From the NCBI GenBank assembly GCA_963809545.1, contig CAWEKD010000005.1, forward strand, positions 186,001 through 250,000: a stretch of DNA of 64,000 bases. Reading direction: 5' to 3'. The stretch comes from Natronosporangium sp035305625 (GTDB taxonomy: Bacteria > Actinomycetota > Actinomycetes > Mycobacteriales > Micromonosporaceae). The position numbers and the translations under genes were made by a program. Under the pieces are notes generated by a model. It had not been told where the DNA came from and made no database searches. It saw only the letters and a list, made by a program, of their open reading frames with translations. Below, one piece after another: positions 19,320 to 29,301 of the stretch (the stretch's first letter is position 1; the number at the start of each line of letters is the position of its first letter).

Positions 19320-20318
19320 TCAGGAAGCCGGCGGGCGCCAGCGTTGGTCCCCGGAGTTGCCATTTTCACCGGTGCCGCTGCCGGAGGCAGGCGGGTTGAC
19401 GATCGCGGTGCGGTCCGGATCATCGCCACTGCCTGCGGGGGGAGTCACCGGGGTGCCGTACGTGGTCGGCTGACCGCCAGCCGGCGGAGTGGCCGGGTAG
19501 GACTGACCACTGGGCTGAGCGGGTGGACCCGCCGGGGTGGACGGTGCCGACGCCCCCGCGCTCGGCGCGGCGGGGCTACCCGGAGCCGCCTGCGGGTATG
19601 CCTGCTGGCCGTACTGCGGCGCCTGCCCCGGCTGCTGACCGTACTGCGGCGCCTGCCCCGGCTGCTGTAGCGGTACTTGCGACTGCTGGCCGTACTGCTG
19701 GCCCTGGCCGTACTGCTGACCCTGGCCGTACTGCGGCTGCCCCGGCTGCTGCGGATAGCCGTACCCCTGCTGCGGGTACCCGTACGGCCCCCAGGCCGGC
19801 TGCGCCGGCTTCGGCGTCTGGAACATGGTCATCCAGATCCGGAACACCACGTACCCGCTCACCAGCACCAACGCCAGCGAGATCAGCGCTGGCAGCACGT
19901 TGTTCTTGAGCCCGTGGAAGAACCCGTCGTTGGCCACCAGGCCGATGAAGGGGATGAACAGGTCGAAGATCAGGCCGAAGAAGGCGCTGGCCGCCAGCAT
20001 CCCCAACCCGATCATGGCGATCAGTCGGGCACGCGAGGCCGGGTCGGTGAAGGCGGTGACCGCCAACACCGCCAGCAGCGGCAACAGCGCCATCAGCAGA
20101 CTCAGGAAGCCCGGCGGGTAGTGGAGCAGGTAGACGGAGTACGACATGTCCCAGTGCCGCGGGAGCTCTCCCTCGGCCGGGATGAGCCGGATCAGCCCGA
20201 GCAGCAGTTGCAGGCCGGCCACGCCCAGCAGCGCGAACGCGATCAGTTCCCGCAGCGGCAGCAGCGCGTCTGGGAGGGCCTTGCCGGTAGAGGTTGGCTT
20301 GTCGGTGGAGGTGGTCAT
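19320..20318 (-). CDS. Four-helix membrane protein with Pro/Gly/Gln/Tyr repeat tail
   Basis: Not assigned to a known function. The 332-aa protein begins with a short Thr/Lys-rich cytoplasmic segment, then about four hydrophobic helices between residues 25 and 165 (for example LIAFALLGVAGLQLLLGLI). From about residue 175 the tail is low-complexity, with repeated YGYPQQ, GQQYGQ and PGQAPQYGQQ units, ending in a Pro/Ser/Thr-rich stretch. Such tails are common in actinobacterial membrane proteins facing the cell interior and may mediate assembly. It is divergent from cofD and 17 bp upstream of fbiC, so co-expression with fbiC is possible. Confidence 0.75.
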   Translation of the reverse strand: MTTSTDKPTSTGKALPDALLPLRELIAFALLGVAGLQLLLGLIRLIPAEGELPRHWDMSYSVYLLHYPPGFLSLLMALLPLLAVLAVTAFTDPASRARLIAMIGLGMLAASAFFGLIFDLFIPFIGLVANDGFFHGLKNNVLPALISLALVLVSGYVVFRIWMTMFQTPKPAQPAWGPYGYPQQGYGYPQQPGQPQYGQGQQYGQGQQYGQQSQVPLQQPGQAPQYGQQPGQAPQYGQQAYPQAAPGSPAAPSAGASAPSTPAGPPAQPSGQSYPATPPAGGQPTTYGTPVTPPAGSGDDPDRTAIVNPPASGSGTGENGNSGDQRWRPPAS

Positions 20319-20381
20319 GTCTGCCGAGGGTAGTACCTACCCGCACGTCGGGCAGTAGCGGCGGTCGGCGAGGATTGACGC

Positions 20382-21336
20382 ATGCACCTGGTGGTACTGG
20401 CCGGCGGAATCGGCGGCGGGCGGTTTCTCCGCGGCGTGCGGGAGTATGCCCGCACCGTGGACGCCCAGGTCACCGCGATCGTCAACACCGGTGATGACAT
20501 CAGTCTGTACGGGCTCCGCATCTGCCCCGACCTGGACAGCTGCATGTACACCCTGGGCGACGGGGCCGACCCGGAGCGCGGCTGGGGCCGCGCCGACGAG
20601 CGGTGGACGGTGAAGGAGGAGCTGGCCGCGTACGGCGCCGGCCCGACCTGGTTTGGACTCGGCGACCGGGACCTCGCCACCCACCTGGTCCGCACCACCA
20701 TGCTCGACCGCCGGCTATCCCCTGTCCGCGGTCACCGAGGCGTTGTGCGACCGCTGGCAGCCCGGGGTCCGGCTCCTGCCGGCCACCGACGACCGGCTGG
20801 AGACCCACGTGGTGGTCGAATCCGACTCCGGCGGAGAGGAAGCGATCCACTTCCAGGAGTGGTGGATCCGGCACCGGGCGGCGCGGTCTGCCCGCCGATT
20901 CGTGTTCCTGGGGGCCGAGTCCGCCCGGCCCGCCCCCGGAGTGCTGGAGGCGATCGAGACGGCCGACGCGATCCTGTTCGCGCCCAGCAACCCGGTGGTG
21001 TCGATCGCCCCCATCTTGGCCGTACCCGGGGTACGGGACGCGATCCGGAGCGCCACCGCCCCGGTGATCGGCGTGTCCCCCATCATCGGCGGCGCGCCGG
21101 TGCGGGGAATGGCCGACACCTGCCTGGCGGTGATCGGGGTGGAGTGCAGCGCCTCCGGGGTCGGGCGGATGTACGGCGCCCGGAGTGCGGACGGGCTGCT
21201 GGACCGGTGGCTGGTGGACGCGGAGGCGGACGCCGACACCGAGGTACCAGGGGTGACGGTCCGGGCGGTGCCGCTGTGGATGACCGATGATCAGGCCACC
21301 GCCGCGATGGTGGCGGCGGGGTTGGAGTCGACATGA
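20382..21336 (+). pseudogene. cofD: cofD/fbiA, LPPG:FO transferase, interrupted by a single-base frameshift
   Basis: CofD attaches the phospho-linker to FO to make F420-0. The first part (VVLAGGIGGGRFLRG, NTGDDISLYGLRICPDLDS, GLGDRDLATHLVRTTML) reads from ATG at 20382; the rest (AGYPLSAVTEALCDRWQPG, APSNPVVSIAPILAVPG, GVSPIIGGAPVRGMAD) is in the next frame. One extra base near 20709 (CTC GAC-C-GCC GGC) explains the break: removing it gives a complete 317-aa CofD ending in ATGA overlap with cofE. Both halves are fully conserved, so this is either a sequencing indel or a very young mutation. With the frame restored the confidence in identity is very high. Confidence 0.9.
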
Positions 21337-22430
21337 GACTGGAAATCCTGCCGGTGACCGGGATCGGTGAAGTCACCCCCGGTGCGGACCTGGCCGCCCT
21401 GATCCACGACGCGGCCGACTGGCTGCGGGACGGGGACGTGCTGGTGGTCACCAGCAAAGTCGTCTCCAAGGCCGAGGGGCGACTCGTGGAGGTGCCGACC
21501 GAGGAACCCGCCCGAGAACGCGCCCGGCAGGAAGTGATCGCCGCTGAGACCGCCCGGGTGGTCGCCCGCCGGGGCGCGACCCGGATCGTGGCCACCCACC
21601 ACGGTTTCGTCATGGCCGCCGCCGGGGTCGACAACTCCAACGTCGAGCCCCACCGGCTGGTGCTCCTGCCCAAGGATCCGGACGCGTCCGCTCGCGCCCT
21701 CCGGGCGGCGTTCGCGGAGCGCTACCGGCTGCGGGTGGGAGTGGTCATCTCGGACACCATGGGCCGCCCATGGCGGAACGGATTGACCGATGTGGCGCTG
21801 GGCGCCGCCGGGATCATCCCGGTCATCGACCACCGAGGACGCACCGACCGGTTCGGCAACCCGCTGGTACTCACCGAGGTGGCGCTGGTCGACGCCCTGG
21901 CCGCCGCCGCTGACTTGGTGAAAGGCAAAGTCGACGGGGTACCGGTGGCGGTGGTCCGGGGACTGCCCGCGCCGTGGGTGACCGATGCGGACGGCCCGGG
22001 TGTCGTCGCCACTCTGATCCGTGACCCACGGCAGGATCTGTTCTCCCGCGGCACCGCGGAAGCCCGCGCGGAAGGGTTGTGGGCGGCCGCCACCCTCCCG
22101 ACCGCGGAGGCGCCCGCGGCCACGAGCGGCGCCGCCCCCACGCCCCCCACCCGGGGTGGCCCCGGTGAGGAGGCCACCCCGGTGGCGGAGGTGGTCGAGC
22201 GCGTGCGCACGGCCCTGGCGCCGTACCTGCGTTCCCGCCTGACGGTGACCGACGGCGCGCCGGTGGTCGTGCAGTGCGCCCCCGCCGACTCGACCCCCGC
22301 TGCCCTGATTCGACTCGGCGAGGATGTGCACCGGCTCCGGGCCGCGCTCGCGGCGGAGCGACTGCTCACCGACGTCCCGGCGCCCACCTCCCCCACCGTG
22401 GCGGTGCGGGTGACCCGCCCCGAGGAGTGA
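21333..22430 (+). CDS. cofE: F420-0:gamma-glutamyl ligase, FbiB without the nitroreductase domain
   Basis: Adds the gamma-linked glutamates to F420-0. The 365-aa protein has the CofE core in residues 1-245, with LVVTSKVVSKAEGR, VATHHGFVMAAAGVDNSN, VVISDTMGRPWRNG and GNPLVLTEVALVDALA. Actinobacterial FbiB usually continues into a nitroreductase-like domain of about 200 aa that reduces dehydro-F420; here only about 110 residues of an unrecognised Ala-rich segment follow (from about 255). The reductase must therefore be elsewhere. Start overlaps cofD by four bases. Confidence 0.93.
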   Translation: MRLEILPVTGIGEVTPGADLAALIHDAADWLRDGDVLVVTSKVVSKAEGRLVEVPTEEPARERARQEVIAAETARVVARRGATRIVATHHGFVMAAAGVDNSNVEPHRLVLLPKDPDASARALRAAFAERYRLRVGVVISDTMGRPWRNGLTDVALGAAGIIPVIDHRGRTDRFGNPLVLTEVALVDALAAAADLVKGKVDGVPVAVVRGLPAPWVTDADGPGVVATLIRDPRQDLFSRGTAEARAEGLWAAATLPTAEAPAATSGAAPTPPTRGGPGEEATPVAEVVERVRTALAPYLRSRLTVTDGAPVVVQCAPADSTPAALIRLGEDVHRLRAALAAERLLTDVPAPTSPTVAVRVTRPEE

Positions 22431-22469
22431 CCCGTCGCCCTCGGGCCAGGCCCCCGCACCGATCGCGCC

Positions 22470-23576
22470 TCACAGGTACGCGGTGTCGCCGCGCTCCTTG
22501 AGCAGGTTCACGCACTGCTTCACGTCCTGCACCCGGTCCCGGGCGCAGACCAACAGGCCGTCCGGGGTGTCCACCACCACCACGTCCTTGAGCCCGAGCA
22601 CGGTCACCAGCCGCCCCCCGGCCGGCACCACCACCGCGTCGTGGGCATCCACCAGCAGCGGCGTCGGGGCCTGCGCCGCCCCCCGGACCGGGACGTCGAG
22701 CACCACGTTGCCGCTCGAGTCGGCCGGCTGCAGGTCACCGAGGTTACGGAAGTCACCGACGTCGCTCCACCCGAAGTCACCGGGGACGGTGGCGACCTGC
22801 CCCCGGGCCGCGGCGTCCTCCATCACGGCGTACTCCACCGCGATCTTCGGCAGCTGGGGCCACACCTCGGCCAGCACCCGCTCCCGGTCGGGGGTGTCCC
22901 AGGCCGCGGCGATCTGGATCAGGCCGGCGTGCAGCTCCGGCTGCTGCTGCGCGAGCTCAGCCAGGAACCGGTCCACCCGCCAGATGAACATGCTCGCGTT
23001 CCACAGGTAGTCTCCGGACTCCAGGAAGGTCACCGCGAGCTCGTGCGACGGCTTCTCCTTGAACTGTCGCACCCGACGGATCGGCCCCGAGTCGAGCTGC
23101 TCACCACACTGGACGTACCCGAAGCCGGTCTCCGGCCGGGTGGGCTGCATCCCGACCGTCATCAACCAGCCCTGCTCCGCACCGGTGATCGCCTGCTGGA
23201 TCGCCGCGACGAATCGGTCCGGATCACCGATCAGATGGTCGGCGGCGAACGAACCCATGACCGCGGTCGGATCCCGGTGAGCGATCACCGCCGCCGCCAG
23301 CCCGATCGCCGCACCGGAGTCCCGAGGAGAGGGCTCGGCCAACAGGTTGCCGGCGGGTAGCTCCGGCAGCTGCGCGGCGACGGCGGGTGCGTGCACGGCG
23401 CCGGTCACGATCAAGGTGCGCTCCGGCGGGGCCAGCGGGCGCAGCCGGCGCACGGTGGCCTGCAGCAGTGAGTCGGACGAGCCGGTCAACGGGAGCAAGA
23501 ACTTCGGATGATCGGCACGCGACAGCGGCCACAGCCGAGTGCCGCTGCCCCCCGCGGGAATCACTGCGTAGAACAC
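22470..23576 (-). CDS. manC: Mannose-1-phosphate guanylyltransferase
   Basis: Makes GDP-mannose from mannose-1-phosphate and GTP, completing the manA-manB-manC route present in this window. The 368-aa protein starts with the nucleotidyltransferase signature FYAVIPAGGSGTRLWPLSR, with DHPKFLLPL as the Lys-containing continuation, MGSFAADHLI as the metal-site block and the FKEKP loop. C-terminal residues 270-360 form the left-handed helix-like region without the extra isomerase domain of bifunctional enzymes. Convergent with cofE. Confidence 0.95.
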   Translation of the reverse strand: MFYAVIPAGGSGTRLWPLSRADHPKFLLPLTGSSDSLLQATVRRLRPLAPPERTLIVTGAVHAPAVAAQLPELPAGNLLAEPSPRDSGAAIGLAAAVIAHRDPTAVMGSFAADHLIGDPDRFVAAIQQAITGAEQGWLMTVGMQPTRPETGFGYVQCGEQLDSGPIRRVRQFKEKPSHELAVTFLESGDYLWNASMFIWRVDRFLAELAQQQPELHAGLIQIAAAWDTPDRERVLAEVWPQLPKIAVEYAVMEDAAARGQVATVPGDFGWSDVGDFRNLGDLQPADSSGNVVLDVPVRGAAQAPTPLLVDAHDAVVVPAGGRLVTVLGLKDVVVVDTPDGLLVCARDRVQDVKQCVNLLKERGDTAYL

Positions 23577-23648
23577 GCCCCCATTCTCCCGGATGACCAG
23601 GCGAGAGTCGGCCAGCGCCCGTAATCCGGGCGCGGCGCCCCCGATCGG

Positions 23649-24818
23649 TCAGCCCGCGGCCCGGGTCCAGGAGGCCAGGTGCACCTCGGCGCTGGACTCC
23701 CAGGTGAACTCCTTGGCCCGGTCGAACCCGGCCTTGCCCAAGGCCAGCCGGCGGGGTTCATCATCCAGCAGGGCCGCCAGGTCGGCAGCGATCTGCTCGT
23801 AGTCCTCCCCGGTGTAGGCGACCGCCTCTCCGCCCACCTCCGGCAGGGAGAGGCGCGGGGTGGTGAGCACCGGTGTGCCGCAGGCCATCGCCTCCAGGAT
23901 CGGCAGCCCGAACCCCTCCCCGTACGAGGGATAGGCGGCGATCAACGCACCCCCCAGGAAGCCCGGCAGGTCGGCGTACCGCAGGTAACCCGGCCGTAGC
24001 AGGCGCAGGTGGGAGGGGACCTCGGCGGCGGCGCGGTCGATCTCGTCGTCGTGCCCCTGCCCGCCGGCGATCACCAGCGCCGGGGGTTCGGGACGGTCGG
24101 CGACCGCCCGCACCCAGCCGCGGATCAGGTTAGGAACGTTCTTGCGGGGCTCCTTGGCCCCCAGGAACGCGATGTACGGCTGGTTGCCGAGGCCGAGTCG
24201 CGCCCGGACCCGGGCCTTCTCCTCCTCGCTGGGCCGGTAGAACGCCTCCGGGTCCACACCGTGATAGGCCACATCGATCCGGGTGGGGTCGGCGTCCAGC
24301 AGCCGGATCAGTTCGTCCCGAGTCGCCTTGCTCGGCACGATCACCCGGGCCGCCCGGCGCAGCGAGGTCCTGATAGCGCTGCGGAAGAAGGTGCGGCGGG
24401 ACTTGTCGTAGTGCTCCGGTTCCGTGAAGAACGTGGCGTCGTGGATGGTGACGGTGACCGGACAGGCTGCCCGCAGCGGGCAGGTGTAGAACGGCGAATG
24501 CAGCACGTCCGCCCCCACCTGCTGGGCCAGCAGCGGCAACCCGGTCTGCTCCCAGGCCAGTCGGGCCGGCCGGTGCGCCACCGCGGCCGGCGCGCCCACC
24601 ACCTCTACCTGCGGCAACAGCCGACGGTACCGCTCGACATCGGTGCGCAGTACCGCCAGCACCAGTTGCAAACCTTCGCCGGGTGGCACCCCGCCGCGCT
24701 CGCCTACCAGCTTGCCCAGCGCTCCGAGCAGACCTTCAACGTACCGCCCCACACCACCTCGGTCGGCTGGAACGCTGGTGGCGTCGAATAGCACTCGGAG
24801 GAGACGACCGGCAGCCAC
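23649..24818 (-). CDS. Glycosyltransferase family 4 (mannosyltransferase-like)
   Basis: Cytoplasmic GT-B glycosyltransferase, 389 aa, likely using GDP-mannose or another nucleotide sugar in surface glycan assembly. N-terminal motifs include LFDATSVPADRGGVGRYVEG; the C-terminal donor site shows AFLGAKEPRKNVPNLI, and EGFGLPILEAMACGTPVLT, the EX7E signature of GT4. The GTG at 24818 has an aaggag ribosome site; the open frame continues to 24857 without support. It is transcribed with manC 72 bp away, suggesting donor and transferase are co-expressed. The acceptor is unknown. Confidence 0.85.
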   Translation of the reverse strand: MAAGRLLRVLFDATSVPADRGGVGRYVEGLLGALGKLVGERGGVPPGEGLQLVLAVLRTDVERYRRLLPQVEVVGAPAAVAHRPARLAWEQTGLPLLAQQVGADVLHSPFYTCPLRAACPVTVTIHDATFFTEPEHYDKSRRTFFRSAIRTSLRRAARVIVPSKATRDELIRLLDADPTRIDVAYHGVDPEAFYRPSEEEKARVRARLGLGNQPYIAFLGAKEPRKNVPNLIRGWVRAVADRPEPPALVIAGGQGHDDEIDRAAAEVPSHLRLLRPGYLRYADLPGFLGGALIAAYPSYGEGFGLPILEAMACGTPVLTTPRLSLPEVGGEAVAYTGEDYEQIAADLAALLDDEPRRLALGKAGFDRAKEFTWESSAEVHLASWTRAAG

Positions 24819-24930
24819 AGAGTGACTCCTTGTTGAGCACGTATGGGGACCATGCACCGTCTAGCCTACGCCTGTCCGTCGCTTTGGTAGGAACAGCAAC
24901 GCGGCGCAGGTCACACCGTATCGTCTCGAC

Positions 24931-25644
24931 ATGCGGTTCACCACAGTCCCCATGGCATTTGCGGAAATGGCCGGAGCGGACCCGGCCCGCCCCATGATCA
25001 CTTGGTACGACGATCACAGCGGGGAACGAGTCGAGCTGTCGGTCGCGACGATGACGAACGGGGTGGCGAAGACCGCGAATCTCGTGGTCGACGGCGTGGG
25101 ACTGGCCGCCGGCGACCCCGCGTGCGTGGACCTCCCTCCGCATTGGCAGACCGCGCAGGTCCTCCTGGGTTGTTGGAGCGCCGGGCTGCGGGTGGTCGAC
25201 CCCGGCCAGCCGGCGGAGGTGGCGTTCGTCATCGCGGAGCGGGCCGCCGACTACCTCGACCACACGCCGGAGGTGTACGGGCTGTCGCTGGCCCCGCTGG
25301 GCGCTCCCATGCGCGACCGACCGGCCGGGGTGGCCGACTATGTGCTCGAGGTGCGGGCGCACGGGGACCACTTCACTCCGATCACGCCGGTCTCGCCGAC
25401 CGACCCGGCCACCGATCTCAGCCACGAGCAGCTGTGTCAGGAGGCGTACCGGCGCGCGGAGGCCCGCGGCCTCACCCCCGGCGCCCGCGTGCTGATCGAT
25501 GTGGACAGTCATCCGGACCCGGTGGACTGGCTACTCGCGCCACTGATGGTGGGGGCCTCCACCGTGCTGTGTCGGGGATTGGCGGCCGACCGCCTACCGG
25601 CGCGGATGGAGCAGGAGCGGGTCGCCCTGGTCTGGCAGGGCTGA
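24931..25644 (+). CDS. TIGR03089 family protein
   Basis: Actinobacterial protein of unknown function, 237 aa, related to the N-terminal part of AMP-binding enzymes. Residues ITWYDDHSGERVELSVATM and TANLVVDGVGLAAGD resemble the adenylate-forming start, but there is no P-loop, ATP site or C-terminal lid, so no adenylation is expected. The later PDPVDWLLAPLMVGASTVLC matches the family. It sits near the mannose/rhamnose glycan genes in mycobacteria as well (Rv3268-type), hinting at an envelope role. Ends just before a terminator hairpin. Confidence 0.8.
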   Translation: MRFTTVPMAFAEMAGADPARPMITWYDDHSGERVELSVATMTNGVAKTANLVVDGVGLAAGDPACVDLPPHWQTAQVLLGCWSAGLRVVDPGQPAEVAFVIAERAADYLDHTPEVYGLSLAPLGAPMRDRPAGVADYVLEVRAHGDHFTPITPVSPTDPATDLSHEQLCQEAYRRAEARGLTPGARVLIDVDSHPDPVDWLLAPLMVGASTVLCRGLAADRLPARMEQERVALVWQG

Positions 25645-25647
25645 TCC

Positions 25648-25694
25648 GGCCCACCCGGCGCCGCTCGGCACCGCTCCGGGGCGCCGGGTGGGCC
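25648..25694. terminator. Bidirectional hairpin between convergent genes
   Basis: Perfect 15-bp stem (25648-25662 with 25680-25694) around a 17-base loop, between the TIGR03089 gene and the sulfatase-type gene. Confidence 0.7.
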
Positions 25695-25725
25695 GCCGGC
25701 GCCGCATCCCGGCCGGGCCCGATGG

Positions 25726-27859
25726 TCAGGCGCGGTGCAGGGTGCGTCCGTCCGGTACCAGGAAGAACTCCACCTGGTTGGCGCCGTCGACGAACCAGGT
25801 CGGATCCGCCACCAGCCCCACCACCGCGCGCGTACCGTCCCCGGTCGTCACCACCGGCGCCACGGTGGCGATCCGTCCGTTGAGCGCGACCGCCACCGGA
25901 GTCCCCTCCGGCACATCCGCGGCCACGTGGGCCTGCACCAGGGCTGGCACCGTGCCGCTGGTGAGCTCCACCGCCTCGTACGCCTCCGGCTCGGCCAGGG
26001 TGATCCGACGAGGACCGTCCTGCACCGGATGGTCCGCCACCAGGGTGCCGACCAGCTCCGGTAGCGGCGCCGGCGGCACCAGCGGATACGCCGCCGGGTC
26101 GGCGAGCAGCCGGCCCAGCCCGTCCGGCCCGTCGATCACCCCGCGCTGGTCAAGGGTGGGGTAGAAGTGCTTCTCGTCGGTGGTGCGCTCCTCGCTCCCG
26201 CCAGGAGATTCCGTCCACCTCCCAGGGCACCTCCACCCCGAGGTGATCGGCGATGGTGGGGAGCAGGTCGACGTGCTGCCAGTTGCCGTCCTCCACCCGG
26301 CCGGTGGTCTGCCCGGGCTCCTTGATGAACAGCGGCACCCAGGCCAGCTCCACGATGCCGGGCTGGTCTGGCTCCAGCTCCCGGATGCCGGCCTTCCCCG
26401 GCGACAGAGTCACCCCGTGGTCCGAGGTCACCACCAGCAGCGCGTCGTCGTAGATGCCAGTCTGCTGCATGGTGTCCAGCACCTGGCCGATCAGCTGGTC
26501 GGTGTAGCGCAGCTGCAACTCGTACCGCTGATGGGCCAACCGCCCCCACCACTGGCCATCCACCGGCAGCGACACGTTCGGGTACCGCATCCCGTCCGGG
26601 TAGTAGGTCCACGGGGTGTGCGGCATCAGCAGGTGGAGGAAGTGCAGCGGGGGCCGCTCCTCCTCATCCGGCCACGACTGCTCCGCCAGGCCGGTGAGGA
26701 AGTCGTGGAACCGCATCGGCTGGTTGACCCCCAGCTGCGAGAACCGGAAGTCCGGGGGCTGCTCCCGGGCGGCCGCCGCCTCCCCCAGCCGCTCGGCCAC
26801 GGTCGGCTCCGCGAAGTCGTCGTACGTGGTGCGCTGCCGGTCCACCGGCGAGATCAGCTCGGTCCACAGCACCGCGGTCTCCTCCAACGCCACCGGGAGC
26901 CCGCCCCGGGAGCGGCCGGTGGTGTCGCAGTACCACGGTGGGCAGAGCTGGGCGATGCTCTCGTGGGCGGTGATCCGGTAGTGCTCCCCCAGCAGCGTGA
27001 ACAAGTTGTCCTCGTACACCGCGTAGTGCGGGGCGACGTGCTCCGCCGGCCACCGGCCGGTCAGCATGGACGGCACCGCATACGGGGTCCAGCCGGAGGT
27101 GGTGGTGGCGTTGCGGTACCAGGTGGAGTCCTCGGCGAGCCGGGCGAAGTTCGGGAACCGCTCCCGGTCCACTCCACCGTCGGCGTCCAGCAGCGACACC
27201 AGTGCCAGCTCATCCAGAATGATGACCACGGCCGGCGGGTGGGTGGTCGCGCCGGCCACCGGGGCACCCCCGGCGTGCGCGCGGTCGTTGGCCAGCAGCA
27301 CCGCCGAGGCGGGAGAGGCGAAGCTGAACAGCAGCACGAACACCAGTGGCCCCACCGCCGCCACCCGCAGCGCCTGCCGCGTCACGGACAGTCGCAGGTA
27401 GGCGACCATCGCCCCGACCGCCACCGCCATCGCGGCGACCACCAGCAACACTCCCCGCAGCGGGGTCTGCTTGCCGAGCTGGATCAGGAACAGCAGGACC
27501 AACACCGCCACCGTGACCAGGTGCGTCCAGCGGCGTGCCTGGTGGCCAGCCAGCCCGACCAACAGCCCGACCGCCCACAAGCCCAGCGGCGGCACCAGGA
27601 CCATGATCGCCAGCAACGCGACGATCTGGGGGGTGCCCAGGCCGTGGAAGATGAAGAAGTCGGGGCTACGGCCGACGATGTCCAGCACCGGCTGGACGAT
27701 CGCGAAGCCACAGAGCGCGAACAGCTCCACCAGCCACCACAGCTCCCGCCGCCAGCGCGGGCCGCCCGTGGCTACCGCGGGCGCCGCCGGCGCTGCCGAC
27801 GCCGGCTCCGGCTCCGGTGGCACCGGGGGGCGGATCCCGGTGGTAGACCCGTCACTCAC
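25726..27859 (-). pseudogene. Membrane sulfatase-fold transferase (phosphoglycerol transferase-like), single-base frameshift
   Basis: N-terminal membrane part (about four helices, residues 35-190), then an extracytoplasmic alkaline-phosphatase/sulfatase-fold domain: metal-site VVIILDELA, a Thr nucleophile context GWTPYAVPSMLTG rather than the sulfatase Cys motif, and TSDHGVTL. This suits transfer of phosphoglycerol or phosphoethanolamine to surface glycans. The frame breaks near 26194, where one extra base (GGGAG-C-GAGGAG on the minus strand) separates DGISWRE from EERTTDEKHFYPTL; with it removed the protein runs to 25726, 710 aa, ending in a beta-rich tail. Its start overlaps the methyltransferase stop by 8 bp. 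Confidence 0.8.
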
Positions 27860-29297
27860 GCGGCACTCCGGCGTACAGCACCCGGGTGCCTGACGGCAGC
27901 TCCTGGCGCCGGGTGATGGTGAACCGCTCCGCCAACAGTTGTTCGAACACCTCCCGCCGGTAGTCGGGGAACAGGCCGGCCGGCTTGTTGGCGAGTAGCC
28001 GCTGCGCCATCGGGTCCTCCGGGTCGACGAACTCGACCACCACCGCCCGGCCCAGTTCGGCCAGCATGTCCCGGACCTCGGCGAGCGGGACGTTACGCCC
28101 GATCGCCAAGTGGTGCACCAGCGCCAACGCCAACACCGTGTCCGCCTGGCACCGCGCCGCGAAGGGCGCCCGCTCCCGGCCCCGCCAGCCGATTCCGGGC
28201 GACGGATCCGCCAAGTCCATCACCAGCGGCAGGATCCGCCGCTCCCCCTCCTGACGCAGGTGCTGGTAGAGGGTGTCGGTGACCGCGTGATCACTCTCGA
28301 CCGCCACGACGTATTCGGCGTGCTGCGCCGCGACCCGTGAGTAGGCCCCGTCGTTGGCGCCCAGGTCCAGCACCAGCCGCTGCGACGCGGAGCCGGCCAG
28401 CACCGCGTCCACGAACGCCAGCTTGGCCTGCCGGTCCTCCTCGCTGTAGGTGCAGGTGGTGCGGTAGTCCTGCCAGTGGCTGGCCGGCGGACGCCAGTCC
28501 AGCTTGTCGACCAGCTTCCGCAGTGCCCGGACGGTGGCCCGTACCAGCTCGGTGGAGAACCCGGCCTCCCGCATCTCCTGGCTGATCTGCCGGGAGCTGG
28601 TGCCCGCCATCCGCTGGGAGATCGCGTCCTGCAGCCAGACGTGCTTGAACACTCCCGCCTTGAACCGCCGCCCGCCGCCGAGCAGTTGGCGCATGGTGCC
28701 GGCCTCAATGCCGTCGATCCGGGCCCGCAGCCACGGCTGGAACTCCGCCCCGGTGTGCGCGGTCAGCATCAGCGGGAACAGCATGGTCTGGCAGAACTGC
28801 CGGTACCCCGCCCACGGCTCGCCCTCCCGCAGTTGCTCGAACGACCCGATGTCGATGAACATCGGGGCCGCTCCCCGCCACTGCAGGTTGTAGGCGGAAC
28901 CGTCCTTCAGGGTCATCCGCTCGCCGAGCGCCGTGTCCAGGATCTCCAGATGCAGCCGGGCGGCGTCCCGCAGCATGCTGAACGTCCACTCGTACGGGTA
29001 CGACACGAACGGCACCCGTTCATGCCGCAGGGTCAGCTCGTACCCGTGGTCGTCGGCGACCGGCTCGGTGGGGCAGAGCTTCCCCTCCGCTACCAGCTGT
29101 GAGAAGAACCGGGTCGCCGCCAGCGCCTGCCAGTCGGCCACCGCCTGGCCCCGCAGCCCGCGCAGCACCTGGCCGTCGGCGTAGAAGACCTGGTTGGCCG
29201 GGTCTCGGAAGGAGGCGGGCTCTCGATCGGTTACGGGCGCGCCGGCGGGCGGCTCACCCGAGGCAGGGGACGGCACCGGGTGTTCCTGTACCGCCAT
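27852..29297 (-). CDS. Class I SAM-dependent methyltransferase (nodulation/surface-glycan type)
   Basis: A 481-aa protein with a long N-terminal region (residues 30-290) followed by a Rossmann methyltransferase fold: motif I VLDLGANDGAYSRVAA, acidic VVAVESDH, and motif IV region DTVLALALVHHLAI. The N-terminal part contains WTFSMLRDAARLHLEILDTAL and GAAPMFIDIGSFEQL, the pattern of large methyltransferases found in glycan-modifying loci. The substrate is not known. It is 4 bp after the small YLDPGSG gene and overlaps the sulfatase-fold transferase, so the three form one operon probably acting on a cell-surface polymer. Confidence 0.8.
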   Translation of the reverse strand: MAVQEHPVPSPASGEPPAGAPVTDREPASFRDPANQVFYADGQVLRGLRGQAVADWQALAATRFFSQLVAEGKLCPTEPVADDHGYELTLRHERVPFVSYPYEWTFSMLRDAARLHLEILDTALGERMTLKDGSAYNLQWRGAAPMFIDIGSFEQLREGEPWAGYRQFCQTMLFPLMLTAHTGAEFQPWLRARIDGIEAGTMRQLLGGGRRFKAGVFKHVWLQDAISQRMAGTSSRQISQEMREAGFSTELVRATVRALRKLVDKLDWRPPASHWQDYRTTCTYSEEDRQAKLAFVDAVLAGSASQRLVLDLGANDGAYSRVAAQHAEYVVAVESDHAVTDTLYQHLRQEGERRILPLVMDLADPSPGIGWRGRERAPFAARCQADTVLALALVHHLAIGRNVPLAEVRDMLAELGRAVVVEFVDPEDPMAQRLLANKPAGLFPDYRREVFEQLLAERFTITRRQELPSGTRVLYAGVPRE

Positions 29298-29301
29298 TGG
29301 C

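Noticed and set aside
24820..24857. ATG at 24857 as start of the glycosyltransferase
   Set aside because: The GTG at 24818 has a good ribosome site and places the first beta-strand correctly; the extra residues are not family-like.
26180..27916. Plus-strand open frame of 578 codons
   Set aside because: Antisense to the sulfatase-type gene; His/Gln/Arg-rich translation typical of shadow frames.
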